From: Nonomuraea pusilla
GTDB lineage: Bacteria > Actinomycetota > Actinomycetes > Streptosporangiales > Streptosporangiaceae
Direction of reading: 5' to 3'
NCBI RefSeq assembly: GCF_900109355.1
Contig: NZ_FOBF01000005.1
Coordinates: forward strand, 310,001 to 374,000
DNA length: 64,000 nucleotides
In this document: piece by piece, positions 1 through 7,615 of the stretch
Numbering within the stretch: position 1 is the first letter of the stretch
How the letters are laid out: each line of letters starts with the position of its first letter
Position numbers and translations under genes: made by a program
The notes under the pieces: model-generated
What the model was told of the DNA's origin: nothing
What the model saw: the letters and a program-made list of their open reading frames with translations, nothing else
The model's database searches: none

Positions 1-56
1 TGCTCGAGTCCGCCAAGGAAGAGTACGAACGCACCAACGAGTTGATCGCCGGCTGA
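1..56 (+). CDS. C-terminal end of a WhiB-like protein (probable wblA), partial
   Basis: Only the last 17 residues are inside the window, reading LESAKEEYERTNELIAG before the TGA at 54-56. The charged helical tail resembles the end of WblA-type WhiB proteins. The next genes (two ArsA-like ATPases, DUF4177, RidA) follow wblA/whiB4 in Streptomyces and mycobacteria. The iron-sulfur cysteines that would prove a WhiB protein lie outside the window, so the name rests on synteny and tail similarity only. Confidence 0.45.
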   Translation, partial: LESAKEEYERTNELIAG

Positions 57-146
57 GCGATCCGCGAGCGCGGCACGGCCGGCGTCGTCCGCCGGACGTG
101 CCTTTCGCGGTCTCGGCGCCCGTCACCGGGCGTACCGGGCCCGCGG

Positions 147-170
147 CGCGGCGCCTTCACCGGCGCCGCG
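147..170. terminator. hairpin between convergent genes
   Basis: A 9-bp perfect stem (CGCGGCGCC / GGCGCCGCG) with a 6-base loop lies between the stop of the wblA-like gene and the stop of the convergent ATPase gene. There is no T-run, as is usual for actinomycete terminators. It could serve both strands. Confidence 0.5.
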
Positions 171-176
171 GTCGAT

Positions 177-1304
177 TCAGGCGCTCGCCAGCAGTTCCCC
201 GATCTGCCGCAGACCGGCCAGATCGTGGACGTCATCGGACATCGCCCGTACCTGCACCACAGGCACGGTGGGATGGGCCGTCACGAAATGCTCCTGCTCG
301 CGGCTCTGGCGGGCGGCGAGCTGCATCCGTCCCGCGTGCAGCCGCAGCACGGCGGCGGTCAGCTCGTGCTCGCCCCGCGACTCCAGCTCCTCCGCCGCGG
401 CCGCGCTGCGGGCGGCGGAGAGCGCCGAGGCGGGCGTCAGGTGCACCCGGTTGACCACCAGGCCGGCCAGGGGCATCCGCTCCTCGGCGAGCCGCTCCAC
501 GAAGTAGGACGCCTCCCGCATCGCGTCCCGCTCGGGCGCGGCCACGACGAGGAAGGCCGTGCCGGGCGCCTGCAACAGCTTGTAGGTCAGCTCGGCACGC
601 TGCCTGAACCCGCCGAAGACCGCGTCGAGCGCGGACACGAACGTCTGCAGGTCCTTGATCACCTGGGCGCCGAGCAGTTTGGTCAGCGCGCCGGCCATCA
701 ACCCGAACCCGGCGTTGAGCAGCCGGAACGCGCTGCGCCCCCCGGCCTTGGCCGGAGCGGTGAGCAGCCGGATGAACCGGCCGTCGAGGAAGCGGCCGAG
801 CCGTTCCGGGGCGTCGAGGAAGTCGAGCGCCGACCTCGACGGCGGCGTGTCCACGACGATCAGGTCCCACTCGTCGGAGCGGCGGAGCTGGCCCAGCTTC
901 TCCATGGCCATGTACTCCTGCGTCCCGGCGAAGCTGGACGAGAGCGACTGGTAGAAGGGGTTCGACAGGATCTGCCTGGCCCGCTCGGGGTCGGCGTGCG
1001 CCTCGATGATCTCGTCGAAGGTGCGCTTCATGTCGAGCATCATGGCGAACAGCTCGCCGCCGTCGTCGTGCCGCACGATGAGGCGCGGGGTGTTGTCGAG
1101 CTCGGTGAGCCCCATCGACTGCGCGAGCCGCCTGGCCGGGTCGACGGTCAGCACCACCGCGCGCCTGCCGCGCTCGGCCGCTCTGAGGCCCAGCGCGGCG
1201 GCCGTGGTGGTCTTCCCGACGCCGCCCGCGCCGCAGCAGACGATGATCCTGGTGCCGGGGTCGTCGAGGATGGCGTCGACGTCGAGGGGTTCGGGCTTCT
1301 TCAC
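177..1304 (-). CDS. ArsA/Get3-like P-loop ATPase, second subunit
   Basis: This 375-residue protein belongs to the ArsA/GET3 anion-transporting ATPase family. A deviant Walker A, CCGAGGVGKTTT, sits at about residues 22-33. The family switch-like segment VVDTPPSRSALDFLDAP follows in the middle. The GTG start overlaps the stop of the upstream ATPase gene by 4 bases (GTGA), so the two are translationally coupled and probably form a heterodimer, like the Rv3679/Rv3680 pair of M. tuberculosis. Get3 proteins target tail-anchored membrane proteins. In actinobacteria the client is not settled, and arsenite transport is unlikely because there is no arsB or arsR nearby. The family call is firm; the physiological role is inference. 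Confidence 0.9.
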   Translation of the reverse strand: MKKPEPLDVDAILDDPGTRIIVCCGAGGVGKTTTAAALGLRAAERGRRAVVLTVDPARRLAQSMGLTELDNTPRLIVRHDDGGELFAMMLDMKRTFDEIIEAHADPERARQILSNPFYQSLSSSFAGTQEYMAMEKLGQLRRSDEWDLIVVDTPPSRSALDFLDAPERLGRFLDGRFIRLLTAPAKAGGRSAFRLLNAGFGLMAGALTKLLGAQVIKDLQTFVSALDAVFGGFRQRAELTYKLLQAPGTAFLVVAAPERDAMREASYFVERLAEERMPLAGLVVNRVHLTPASALSAARSAAAAEELESRGEHELTAAVLRLHAGRMQLAARQSREQEHFVTAHPTVPVVQVRAMSDDVHDLAGLRQIGELLASA

Positions 1305-2293
1305 GCTGCTCCCTGGGTGCGCATGCTCTCGGCCAGCTCGTACAGGCCGGCCAGGTCCACGCCGTCGGCGAGCAGCGGGAGCTCGTAGCGGGGCAGGTCC
1401 ACGGCGTCCAGCGACTCGCGCTCCGACCGCTCGATCGCGGTGCGCCTGGCGTGCTCGACGACCTCGTCCACGAGGGCTTCCGCGAGGGTGGAGGCGTCGG
1501 CGCTGTCGGCCAGCCCGGCGCTCTTGAGTCCGAGCGCGAGCTCTCCGACGTCGAACCGGCCCTTGACAGCCATGTCAAGAACGCGCGGCGGAAGCAGTGA
1601 TTCACGCACCATATTCACGAATACGCCGCCGGCGGGGAGCCCCGCAGCGCGCAATTCGGCGACGCCGTCGATGGTCTCCTGGACGGGCATCTCCTCCAGC
1701 AAGGTGACGAAGTGCACCGCTGTTTCCGGAGATTTCACCACCCCGCTGACGAGATCCGAGTGGTTCTTGATGGGTCCGACCTTGGCCAGGCCCGCCACCT
1801 CCTGGGTGACGTTCAGGAAGCGCGTGATGCGGCCGGTGGGCGGCGCGTCGAGCACGACGGCGTCGTACACCCGGCGGCCGTCCTTGCCGCGCCTGCGCAC
1901 GGCCTCGGTGGTCTTGCCGGTGACGAGGACGTCGCGAAAGCCCGGGGCCACCGTGGTGGCGAAGTCGACGACGCCCATCTTGGTCAGCGCCCGGCCGGCC
2001 CTGCGCATGCCGTAGAACATCTCCAGATATTCCAGCATCGCGTCTTCGGGGTCGATGGCCAGCGCGTACACGTCGCCGCCCGACGGCGCGACGGCGATCC
2101 TGCGCTCCTCGTACGGCAGCGGCGGCAGGTCGAAGACCTGCGCGATGCCCTGCCTGCCCTCCACCTCGACGAGCAGCACCTTGCGGCCGCCCGACGCCAG
2201 GGCCAGCGCGAGGGCGGCGGCGACGGTGGTCTTGCCGGTGCCGCCCTTGCCGGTGACGACGTGCAGCCGGACGCCGTCCCAATGGGTGTCCAC
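1301..2293 (-). CDS. ArsA/Get3-like P-loop ATPase, first subunit
   Basis: This 330-residue ArsA/GET3-family ATPase carries the deviant Walker A GKGGTGKTTV at about residues 15-24. The characteristic DAPPTGRITRFLN motif lies near residue 150. The start is a GTG that begins (M)DTHWDGVRLHVVTGKGG; no earlier start fits because the divergent DUF4177 gene begins 77 bases away. It is first in a two-gene minus-strand operon, coupled to the following paralogue by a GTGA overlap. The two proteins are clearly related but diverged, consistent with a heteromeric ATPase. Conservation next to wblA/whiB4 across actinobacteria suggests an ancient cell-envelope or redox role, which is inference. Confidence 0.9.
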   Translation of the reverse strand: MDTHWDGVRLHVVTGKGGTGKTTVAAALALALASGGRKVLLVEVEGRQGIAQVFDLPPLPYEERRIAVAPSGGDVYALAIDPEDAMLEYLEMFYGMRRAGRALTKMGVVDFATTVAPGFRDVLVTGKTTEAVRRRGKDGRRVYDAVVLDAPPTGRITRFLNVTQEVAGLAKVGPIKNHSDLVSGVVKSPETAVHFVTLLEEMPVQETIDGVAELRAAGLPAGGVFVNMVRESLLPPRVLDMAVKGRFDVGELALGLKSAGLADSADASTLAEALVDEVVEHARRTAIERSERESLDAVDLPRYELPLLADGVDLAGLYELAESMRTQGAA

Positions 2294-2369
2294 GACTTGA
2301 GGCTACCGAACGGTCACTTGTCGAAACCCGGCGACCACCGTTTGAGATTGCTCACACTACGCTGACCCC

Positions 2370-2525
2370 ATGAAGAAATGGGAGTACCTCACGGCGCCCG
2401 TGCTGATCCACAACACGAAGATGATCCTCGACAACTTCGGTTCCGACGGCTGGGAGCTCGTCCAGATCGTCCAGGGCGCCACGCCCGAGCAGCTGGTCGC
2501 CTACTTCAAGCGGGAGAAGCAGTGA
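2370..2525 (+). CDS. small DUF4177-like protein (51 aa)
   Basis: A short reading frame starts at ATG 2370 and gives MKKWEYLTAPVLIHNTKM and so on for 51 residues. The pattern of an N-terminal KWEY strand, then DNFGSDGWELVQI, then a KREKQ end is that of the DUF4177 family of about 50-60 residues. Its TGA overlaps the GTG start of ridA (GTGA at 2522-2525), so the two are translationally coupled. The same tiny gene sits between the ATPase pair and the RidA gene in Streptomyces (from memory). Function unknown. Confidence 0.85.
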   Translation: MKKWEYLTAPVLIHNTKMILDNFGSDGWELVQIVQGATPEQLVAYFKREKQ

Positions 2526-2980
2526 CCCCGGAGGAGCGGCTGGCCGAGCTGGGCCTGACGCTGCCGCCGGTGGTGCCGCCGGTGGCGGCGTACGTCCCCG
2601 CGCTGCGCACGGGCGACCTCGTCTACACCTCGGGCCAGGTGCCGATCGTCGACGGCAAGCCGGCGCGCACCGGCAAGCTCGGCGCCGGTCTCGGCGTCGA
2701 GGAGGGCCAGGAGATGGCCAGGATCTGCGCGCTGAACGCGCTGGCCGCGGTCAAGGCCGAGATCGGCGACCTGGCGAAGGTGAGGCGTGTGGTGAAGGTG
2801 GTCGCGTTCGTGGCGAGCACCCCCGACTTCACCGACCAGCCGAAGGTCGCCAACGGCGCCAGCGAGCTGTTCCAGGAGGTGTTCGGGGAGGCGGGCAGGC
2901 ACGCGCGCAGCGCCGTGGGCGTGGCCGCGCTGCCGCTGGACGTGCCCGTCGAGGTGGAGATCATCGTCGAGGTCTCCTGA
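2522..2980 (+). CDS. RidA/YjgF/UK114-family protein
   Basis: This 152-residue protein belongs to the RidA (YjgF/YER057c/UK114) family, cytosolic trimers that hydrolyse reactive enamine/imine intermediates released by PLP enzymes. Family hallmarks are the TSGQVPIVDG segment near residue 42, the VVKVVAFVAST strand and the C-terminal ARSAVGVAALPLDVPVEVE, which contains the conserved Arg. The start chosen is GTG 2522, which overlaps the stop of the DUF4177 gene and yields (M)TPEERLAELGLTLPPV; longer versions would run through the upstream gene out of frame. It is a long-form RidA relative (about 150 instead of 125 residues), so deaminase activity is probable but not certain. Confidence 0.9.
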   Translation: MTPEERLAELGLTLPPVVPPVAAYVPALRTGDLVYTSGQVPIVDGKPARTGKLGAGLGVEEGQEMARICALNALAAVKAEIGDLAKVRRVVKVVAFVASTPDFTDQPKVANGASELFQEVFGEAGRHARSAVGVAALPLDVPVEVEIIVEVS

Positions 2981-3071
2981 GAGTCCGTGGAGGTCTCCCG
3001 GCAGATCATCGAGCTCTCCTGAAAGTCCGGATATGTCACCATGACCGAGTAATGTTCTAAAGGGAGGTCAT

Positions 3072-3878
3072 GTGGCTGGACTTCGGCTCCCCGACGAGCT
3101 CGCCGACCGCGTCCGCGACATCAACGCCGGACGCGTCGAGCCGGCCCCCGCGCGGGACGCCGCCACGGTGGTGGTCCTGCGCGGGCGCCCGCCCCAGGTC
3201 TACCTGCTGCGGCGCAAACCCACCATGGCCTTCGCCGCGGGCGCGTACGTCTTCCCCGGCGGCTCCGTCGATCCCCGCGACACCGACCAGGCCGTCGCCT
3301 GGGCCGGGCCGTCGCCCGCCGAGTGGGGCGAGGTCTTCAAGGCCGACGAGAAGCTGGCCCGAGGCCTGGTGTGCGCGGCGGTGCGCGAGACCTTCGAGGA
3401 GTCCGGTGTGCTGCTGGCCGGCCCCGGGCCAGGCTCCGTCGTCGAGGACACCACGGGGGCCGACTGGGAGGCCGACAGGCTCGCGCTCATCGACAGGAGC
3501 CTCGCCTTCGCCGACTTCCTGGCCAAGCGCGGTCTCGTCCTGCGCTCCGACCTGCTCAAGCCGTGGGCGCACTGGATCACCCCCGAGATCGAGCACCGGC
3601 GCTTCGACACCCGCTTCTTCGTGGCCGTGCTGCCCGAGGGCCAGCGCACGCGCGACGTCGGCGGCGAGGCCGACCATGTGGACTGGAAGCGCCCCGCCGA
3701 CGCGCTCGCCCTGGCCGACCGGGGCGAGATCTTCCTCATGCCCCCGACGCGCACGACGCTGCATGAGCTGGCCGCGTACGACGCCGTGGACGACGTCCTG
3801 GCCGCGCCGCGCGAGATCGTCACGATCCTGCCCAAGGCCGTCGAGGTCGACGGCGAGCTGTGGCTGGTGACCCCGTGA
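3072..3878 (+). CDS. NUDIX hydrolase, NUDT19-like
   Basis: This 268-residue protein has a NUDIX fold with an expanded box. FPGGSVDPRD (near residue 62) is separated by about 40 residues from ARGLVCAAVRETFEESGVLL (near 118), the layout of the NUDT19/RP2 subgroup, where the catalytic RExxEE helix follows a long insertion. Those enzymes cleave CoA or related nucleotide diphosphates. GTG 3072 is preferred over ATG 3070 because only it is in the coding frame, and an AGGGAGG ribosome-binding site lies 5 bases upstream. The stop overlaps the start of the metallo-hydrolase gene (GTGA at 3875-3878), so they form a coupled pair. The substrate is unknown. Confidence 0.85.
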   Translation: MAGLRLPDELADRVRDINAGRVEPAPARDAATVVVLRGRPPQVYLLRRKPTMAFAAGAYVFPGGSVDPRDTDQAVAWAGPSPAEWGEVFKADEKLARGLVCAAVRETFEESGVLLAGPGPGSVVEDTTGADWEADRLALIDRSLAFADFLAKRGLVLRSDLLKPWAHWITPEIEHRRFDTRFFVAVLPEGQRTRDVGGEADHVDWKRPADALALADRGEIFLMPPTRTTLHELAAYDAVDDVLAAPREIVTILPKAVEVDGELWLVTP

Positions 3879-4666
3879 GCGGCATCCACATCCCGATCGG
3901 CACGCCCGACGGCACGCGCACCGAGCACGCCGAGAACCTGCTCGCCCCCAACCCGTCCGCGATGACGCTCGACGGCACCAACACCTGGGTGATCGGCGGC
4001 GGCGAGGAGGTCGTGGTCGTCGATCCCGGCCCCGACGACGAGGCGCACCTGCGGCGCGTCCTCGACCACCTGGGGGAGCGGCGCGTCACCGAGATCCTGC
4101 TGACGCACGGCCACGTCGACCACAGCGGCGGCGCGCGGCGCTTCGCCGCGCTGGCCGGTGCGCCGGTGCGCGCCCTCGACCCGCGTCACAGGCTGGGCGA
4201 GGAGGGGCTGGCCGACGGCGACGTCGTCACCGTGGCGGGGCTGGAGCTGCACGTGTACGGCACGCCGGGGCACTCGTTCGACTCGCTCTGCTTCTGGCTG
4301 CCCGCGGACGGCGCGATGCTGACCGGCGACACCGTGCTCGGCAGGGGCACCACGATGATCGGGCAGGACGGCGGGCTGGCCGACTACCTGCGCACCCTCG
4401 ACCGCCTCAGGGCCGCGGCGGAGCGCCTGGAGGCGCGTGCGCTGCTGCCGGGGCACGGCCCGGTGCTGACCGACCCGGTCGGGGCGCTCGACGGCTACGT
4501 CGCGCACCGGCGCGAGCGCCTCGACCAGATCAGCGCGGCGCGGGCGCGGGGCGCGCGCACGCCGCGGGAGATCGTCGAGATCGTGTACGCCGGCGTGGAC
4601 AGCTCGCTGTGGCCGGCCGCCGAGGTGTCGGTGGCGGCCCAGCTCGACTACCTGGACCGGTTGTAG
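3875..4666 (+). CDS. metallo-beta-lactamase-fold hydrolase, LACTB2/Rv3677c-like
   Basis: This 263-residue protein of the metallo-beta-lactamase superfamily carries the metal motif LTHGHVDHSGG, then GTPGHSFDSLC, TGDTVLG and PGHGPV, giving the full set of His/Asp ligands. The N-terminal NPSAMTLDGTNTWVIG is typical of the LACTB2-like branch (ribonuclease or glyoxalase-II-like hydrolases). The chosen start, GTG 3875, overlaps the NUDIX stop by 4 bases; an in-frame GTG at 3860 is possible but lies deeper in the neighbour. Its 3' end overlaps the 3' end of the convergent crp gene by 19 bases. Substrate unknown. Confidence 0.85.
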   Translation: MSGIHIPIGTPDGTRTEHAENLLAPNPSAMTLDGTNTWVIGGGEEVVVVDPGPDDEAHLRRVLDHLGERRVTEILLTHGHVDHSGGARRFAALAGAPVRALDPRHRLGEEGLADGDVVTVAGLELHVYGTPGHSFDSLCFWLPADGAMLTGDTVLGRGTTMIGQDGGLADYLRTLDRLRAAAERLEARALLPGHGPVLTDPVGALDGYVAHRRERLDQISAARARGARTPREIVEIVYAGVDSSLWPAAEVSVAAQLDYLDRL

Positions 4667-5328
4667 AGCCTGTCCTGGTCGAGGATGACCACGGCCTTGG
4701 CCTCGATGCGCAGCCAGCCGCGCTGGGCGAAGTCGGCGAGGGCCTTGTTGACCGTCTCGCGGGAGGCGCCGACGAGCTGGGCGAGCTCTTCCTGGGTGAG
4801 GTCGTGGTGGACGCGCAGGCCGTCGTCGGTCTTGGTGCCGAACCGCTCGGCCAGGTCGAGGAGCTGCTTGGCGACGCGGCCGGGGACGTCGGTGAAGACG
4901 AGGTCGGCCAGCACGTCGTTGGTGCGGCGCAGCCGCTGGGCGAGGGCGCGCAGCAGGTGGAGCGCCACCTCGGGGCGGCCGGTCAGCCAGGGGCGCAGGT
5001 CGTCGTGGCCGAGCCCGGCCAGGCGCACGTCGGTCAGCGCGGTGGCGGTGGCGGTGCGGGGCCGCGGGTCGAACAGCGACAGCTCGCCGAACATCTCGCT
5101 CGGGCCGAGCACGCTCAGCAGGTTCTCCCTGCCGTCGGGCGAGGTGCGGGAGAGCTTGATCTTGCCCTCCAGCACGACGTAGAGCCGGTCGCCGGTCTCG
5201 TTCTCGTGGAAGAGGGTCTGCCCCTTCGACAGCTGGACCTCCGTGATGCTCGTGCGCAGCGCCGCGGCGCTCTCGCGGTCCAGCGCGGCGAACAGGGGGG
5301 CCTTGCCCAGCACGTCTTCGGTGTTCAC
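4648..5328 (-). CDS. crp: Crp-type cyclic-nucleotide-binding transcription regulator
   Basis: This 226-residue Crp/Fnr-family regulator has an N-terminal cNMP-binding beta-roll ([20 protein letters not shown] through [18 protein letters not shown]) and a C-terminal winged helix-turn-helix ([16 protein letters not shown], near residue 178). Length and context match actinobacterial Crp/GlxR (Rv3676, SCO3571), which controls carbon metabolism, germination or antibiotic genes. The GTG start is set by a clear AGAGGAGG site 6-8 bases upstream; upstream in-frame sequence contains no plausible domain. It is divergent from nth across about 210 bases, which should hold both promoters. Confidence 0.92.
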   Translation of the reverse strand: MNTEDVLGKAPLFAALDRESAAALRTSITEVQLSKGQTLFHENETGDRLYVVLEGKIKLSRTSPDGRENLLSVLGPSEMFGELSLFDPRPRTATATALTDVRLAGLGHDDLRPWLTGRPEVALHLLRALAQRLRRTNDVLADLVFTDVPGRVAKQLLDLAERFGTKTDDGLRVHHDLTQEELAQLVGASRETVNKALADFAQRGWLRIEAKAVVILDQDRLYNRSR

Positions 5329-5540
5329 TCTGCCTCCTCTGCTGCCATTGTGACTCACCCCACTACAGCCGCCGCACGCGGGCCCGCGCGGTCGGCGTAC
5401 GGCCAGGTCCGTGCAGCAGTCTGATGGGCGAAGTGTACGAACAAATGCGACAACGTGCTTACTTCTGGGCCAGTTGTGCAGACCGGACCGGCCACGTCGT
5501 TCCCGGTCCAACCGCTCGTCGCGGGTTCTACTCTTGCGGC

Positions 5541-6266
5541 ATGGCGATGAACGGGGGCGCGCGGCGCAAGCCGGAGACGCGGCTGGGCCTGGTGCGCAGG
5601 GCGCGCAAGATGAACCGGATCCTCGCGGAGACCTACCCCGACGCCCACTGCGAGCTCGACTTCCGCAACCCGCTCGAACTGCTGGTGGCCACGATCCTGT
5701 CGGCGCAGTGCACCGACAAGCGCGTCAACATGGTGACGCCCGTCCTGTTCTCGAAGTACCCGGCGGTCGAGGACTACGCGGCGGCCGACCGGAGCGAGAT
5801 GGAGGAGATCATCCGCTCCACCGGCTTCTTCCGCGCCAAGACCAACAACATCATCGGCATGGCGCAGGCGGTCTGCGAGCGGCACGGCGGCGAGGTGCCG
5901 GGCAGGCTCAAGGACCTCGTCGCGCTGCCCGGCGTGGGCCGCAAGACCGCCAACGTCGTGCTCGGCAACGCGTTCGGGGTTCCCGGCCTCACCGTCGACA
6001 CGCACTTCCAGCGGCTCGTACGCCGGTTCGGCTGGACCGAGGAGACCGACCCGGTCAAGATCGAGCACGCCGTGGCCGAGCTGCTGCCGAAGTCCGAGTG
6101 GACGATCTTCTCCCACCGGGTCATCTGGCACGGCCGCCGCATCTGCCACGCCCGCCGTCCGGCCTGCGGCGTGTGCCCGCTGGCCGCCCTGTGCCCGTCG
6201 TTCGGCACCGGCCCCACGGGCGCCGAGGAGGCCGCGAAGCTCGTCAGGTCCGGGCCCTTCTCCTGA
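5541..6266 (+). CDS. nth: endonuclease III (DNA glycosylase/AP lyase)
   Basis: Endonuclease III removes oxidised pyrimidines and nicks abasic sites in base-excision repair. The 241-residue protein has the helix-hairpin-helix [13 protein letters not shown] with the catalytic Lys, the [12 protein letters not shown] segment with the catalytic Asp, and the C-terminal [4Fe-4S] pattern C-x6-C-x2-C-x5-C ([17 protein letters not shown]). The start is ATG 5541; ATG 5547 is an alternative. There is no good ribosome-binding site, and a TACTCT element lies about 9 bases upstream of the ATG, so a leaderless transcript is possible. Divergent from crp, as in Streptomyces and mycobacteria. Confidence 0.95.
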   Translation: MAMNGGARRKPETRLGLVRRARKMNRILAETYPDAHCELDFRNPLELLVATILSAQCTDKRVNMVTPVLFSKYPAVEDYAAADRSEMEEIIRSTGFFRAKTNNIIGMAQAVCERHGGEVPGRLKDLVALPGVGRKTANVVLGNAFGVPGLTVDTHFQRLVRRFGWTEETDPVKIEHAVAELLPKSEWTIFSHRVIWHGRRICHARRPACGVCPLAALCPSFGTGPTGAEEAAKLVRSGPFS

Positions 6267-6314
6267 TCGTCCCGTACGGGAAGCGAGGGGCGTAGAGGCG
6301 TGTTGGAGGTAGGC

Positions 6315-6974
6315 GTGACGGAAGTGCCCGCATGGCTGGAGAAACTGGCGGCGCAGGCCGCGCGCACCGACGTGCCGGCCCGCCTGAGGCCGCCCGCGGG
6401 CCGTGGCCGCGCCGCGGCGGTGCTCATGCTGTTCGGGGAGGGGCCGCTCGGCCCCGACGTGCTGCTCATCCAGCGCAGCACCCGCGGGCGCAGGCACGCG
6501 GGCCAGCCGGCGTTCCCCGGCGGAGGCATCGACCCCGACGACGGCGGCCCGGTCGAGGCGGCGCTGCGCGAGGCCGAGGAGGAGACCGGCGTCGACCCGG
6601 CCGGGGTGCGCGTGCTCGGCACGATGCCCGAGCTGTACCTCGGACACAGCGACAACCGCGTCACGCCGGTCGTCGCCTGGTGGCACGAGCCCTGCGCCGT
6701 GCACGCCGCCTCGCCCGACGAGGTCGAGTCGGTGGAGCGGGTGCCCATCGACGAGCTGGTCGATCCGGCCAACCGCCTCTCGCTGCGCCACCCGAGCGGG
6801 TTCACCGGGCCGGCGTTCCGCGTGCGCGGCATGCTCGTGTGGGGGTTCACCGCGATGGTGCTCGACAAGGTGCTTCGTGAGGGCGGCCTGGAGCGGCCCT
6901 GGGACGCCGGGCGCGTGGAGGACCTGCCGCCCGAGGACGTGTACCTCGCTGCCCGCCGCTCGTCCGCGGAGTGA
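6315..6974 (+). CDS. NUDIX hydrolase, CoA-pyrophosphatase type
   Basis: This 219-residue NUDIX enzyme carries the NUDIX box ending in ALREAEEETGVD, plus the upstream CoA-type signature around LLIQRSTRGRRHAGQPAFPG, where R-x-x-HAGQ precedes FPGG. The CoA diphosphatase subgroup (UPF0035; E. coli NudL, Rv3672c) hydrolyses CoA or acyl-CoA to 4'-phosphopantetheine and 3',5'-ADP. GTG 6315 is preferred because a GGAGGT site lies 4 bases upstream; GTG 6300 is in frame but lacks a site. It follows nth on the same strand with a 48-base gap. The TlpA-like thioredoxin found here in mycobacteria (Rv3673c) is absent. Confidence 0.85.
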   Translation: MTEVPAWLEKLAAQAARTDVPARLRPPAGRGRAAAVLMLFGEGPLGPDVLLIQRSTRGRRHAGQPAFPGGGIDPDDGGPVEAALREAEEETGVDPAGVRVLGTMPELYLGHSDNRVTPVVAWWHEPCAVHAASPDEVESVERVPIDELVDPANRLSLRHPSGFTGPAFRVRGMLVWGFTAMVLDKVLREGGLERPWDAGRVEDLPPEDVYLAARRSSAE

Positions 6975-6978
6975 CCCG

Positions 6979-7584
6979 TCAGGCGCCCTCGACGTGCCGC
7001 CCGTCCGGGTGCGGGCCCATGTCGCGGGCCGTCGTCAGCGCGATGCCGAGCGACGCCCAGCCGGCGACGTCCTCGTCGCGGTCGCCCGCGAGCGCGCGCA
7101 GCGTGTCCAGCCCCGCCCGGTCCGGCGGGTCGCCGAGAACGTGCTGGAGGGCGTAGGCGGCGCCGTACCGCACCCTGGGGTCGGCGTGCCCGGCCAGCTC
7201 GATCACCGACGGCAGCGAGCGCGGGTCGCCCAGGTGGCCGAACGCGATGAGCACCGAGTACAGCAGCATGACGTCGCTCTCGCTGGCGGCCAGGTAGCGC
7301 AGCACCGGCAGCGTACGGTCCACGAACGGCGCCAGCATGCCCATGATGTCGACCCCGAGCAGGCGCTCTGCCAGGACGTCGGAGGCGCACAGCCGGCGGG
7401 CCTCGATGAACGACTCCAGGTCGCCGCGTTGCCGCAGCAGCGAGATGACGTGCCAGCGCAGCGGGCCGTCGGGATCGGGGTCGCGCAGCGCCGCCTCGAC
7501 GAGGCCGCGCACTGTTCCCTCGATCGGCGGCATACCGGCCAACATAGCCGCCGGAGTGACGCCGTCCTGGCTGAAGGCGTGCAC
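6979..7584 (-). CDS. HEAT-repeat-like helical protein
   Basis: A 201-residue, mostly alpha-helical protein. Repeats such as DVMLLYSVLIAFGHLGDPRSLP and DPRVRYGAAYALQHVLGDP look like HEAT/armadillo units, which usually make protein-protein contacts. There is no signal peptide or catalytic motif. The GTG start at 7584 gives (M)HAFSQDGVTP; a shorter start at the ATG of MLAGMPP is possible. It is convergent with the NUDIX gene (4 bases apart) and divergent from the serine protease gene. The partner is unknown. Confidence 0.7.
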   Translation of the reverse strand: MHAFSQDGVTPAAMLAGMPPIEGTVRGLVEAALRDPDPDGPLRWHVISLLRQRGDLESFIEARRLCASDVLAERLLGVDIMGMLAPFVDRTLPVLRYLAASESDVMLLYSVLIAFGHLGDPRSLPSVIELAGHADPRVRYGAAYALQHVLGDPPDRAGLDTLRALAGDRDEDVAGWASLGIALTTARDMGPHPDGRHVEGA

Positions 7585-7615
7585 ACTTGACCCTATCGCT
7601 GGTTACCTTTGAAGC

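Noticed and set aside
177..2293. Arsenite pump ATPase (arsA) function for the ATPase pair
   Set aside because: No arsB, arsC, arsD or arsR is present and synteny matches the Get3-like pair of other actinobacteria.
5355..6791. Long open frame of 478 codons on the minus strand opposite nth and the NUDIX gene
   Set aside because: It lies antisense to two genes with firm family motifs; long antisense frames are expected in GC-rich codon usage. The product is low-complexity Arg/Gly/His-rich.
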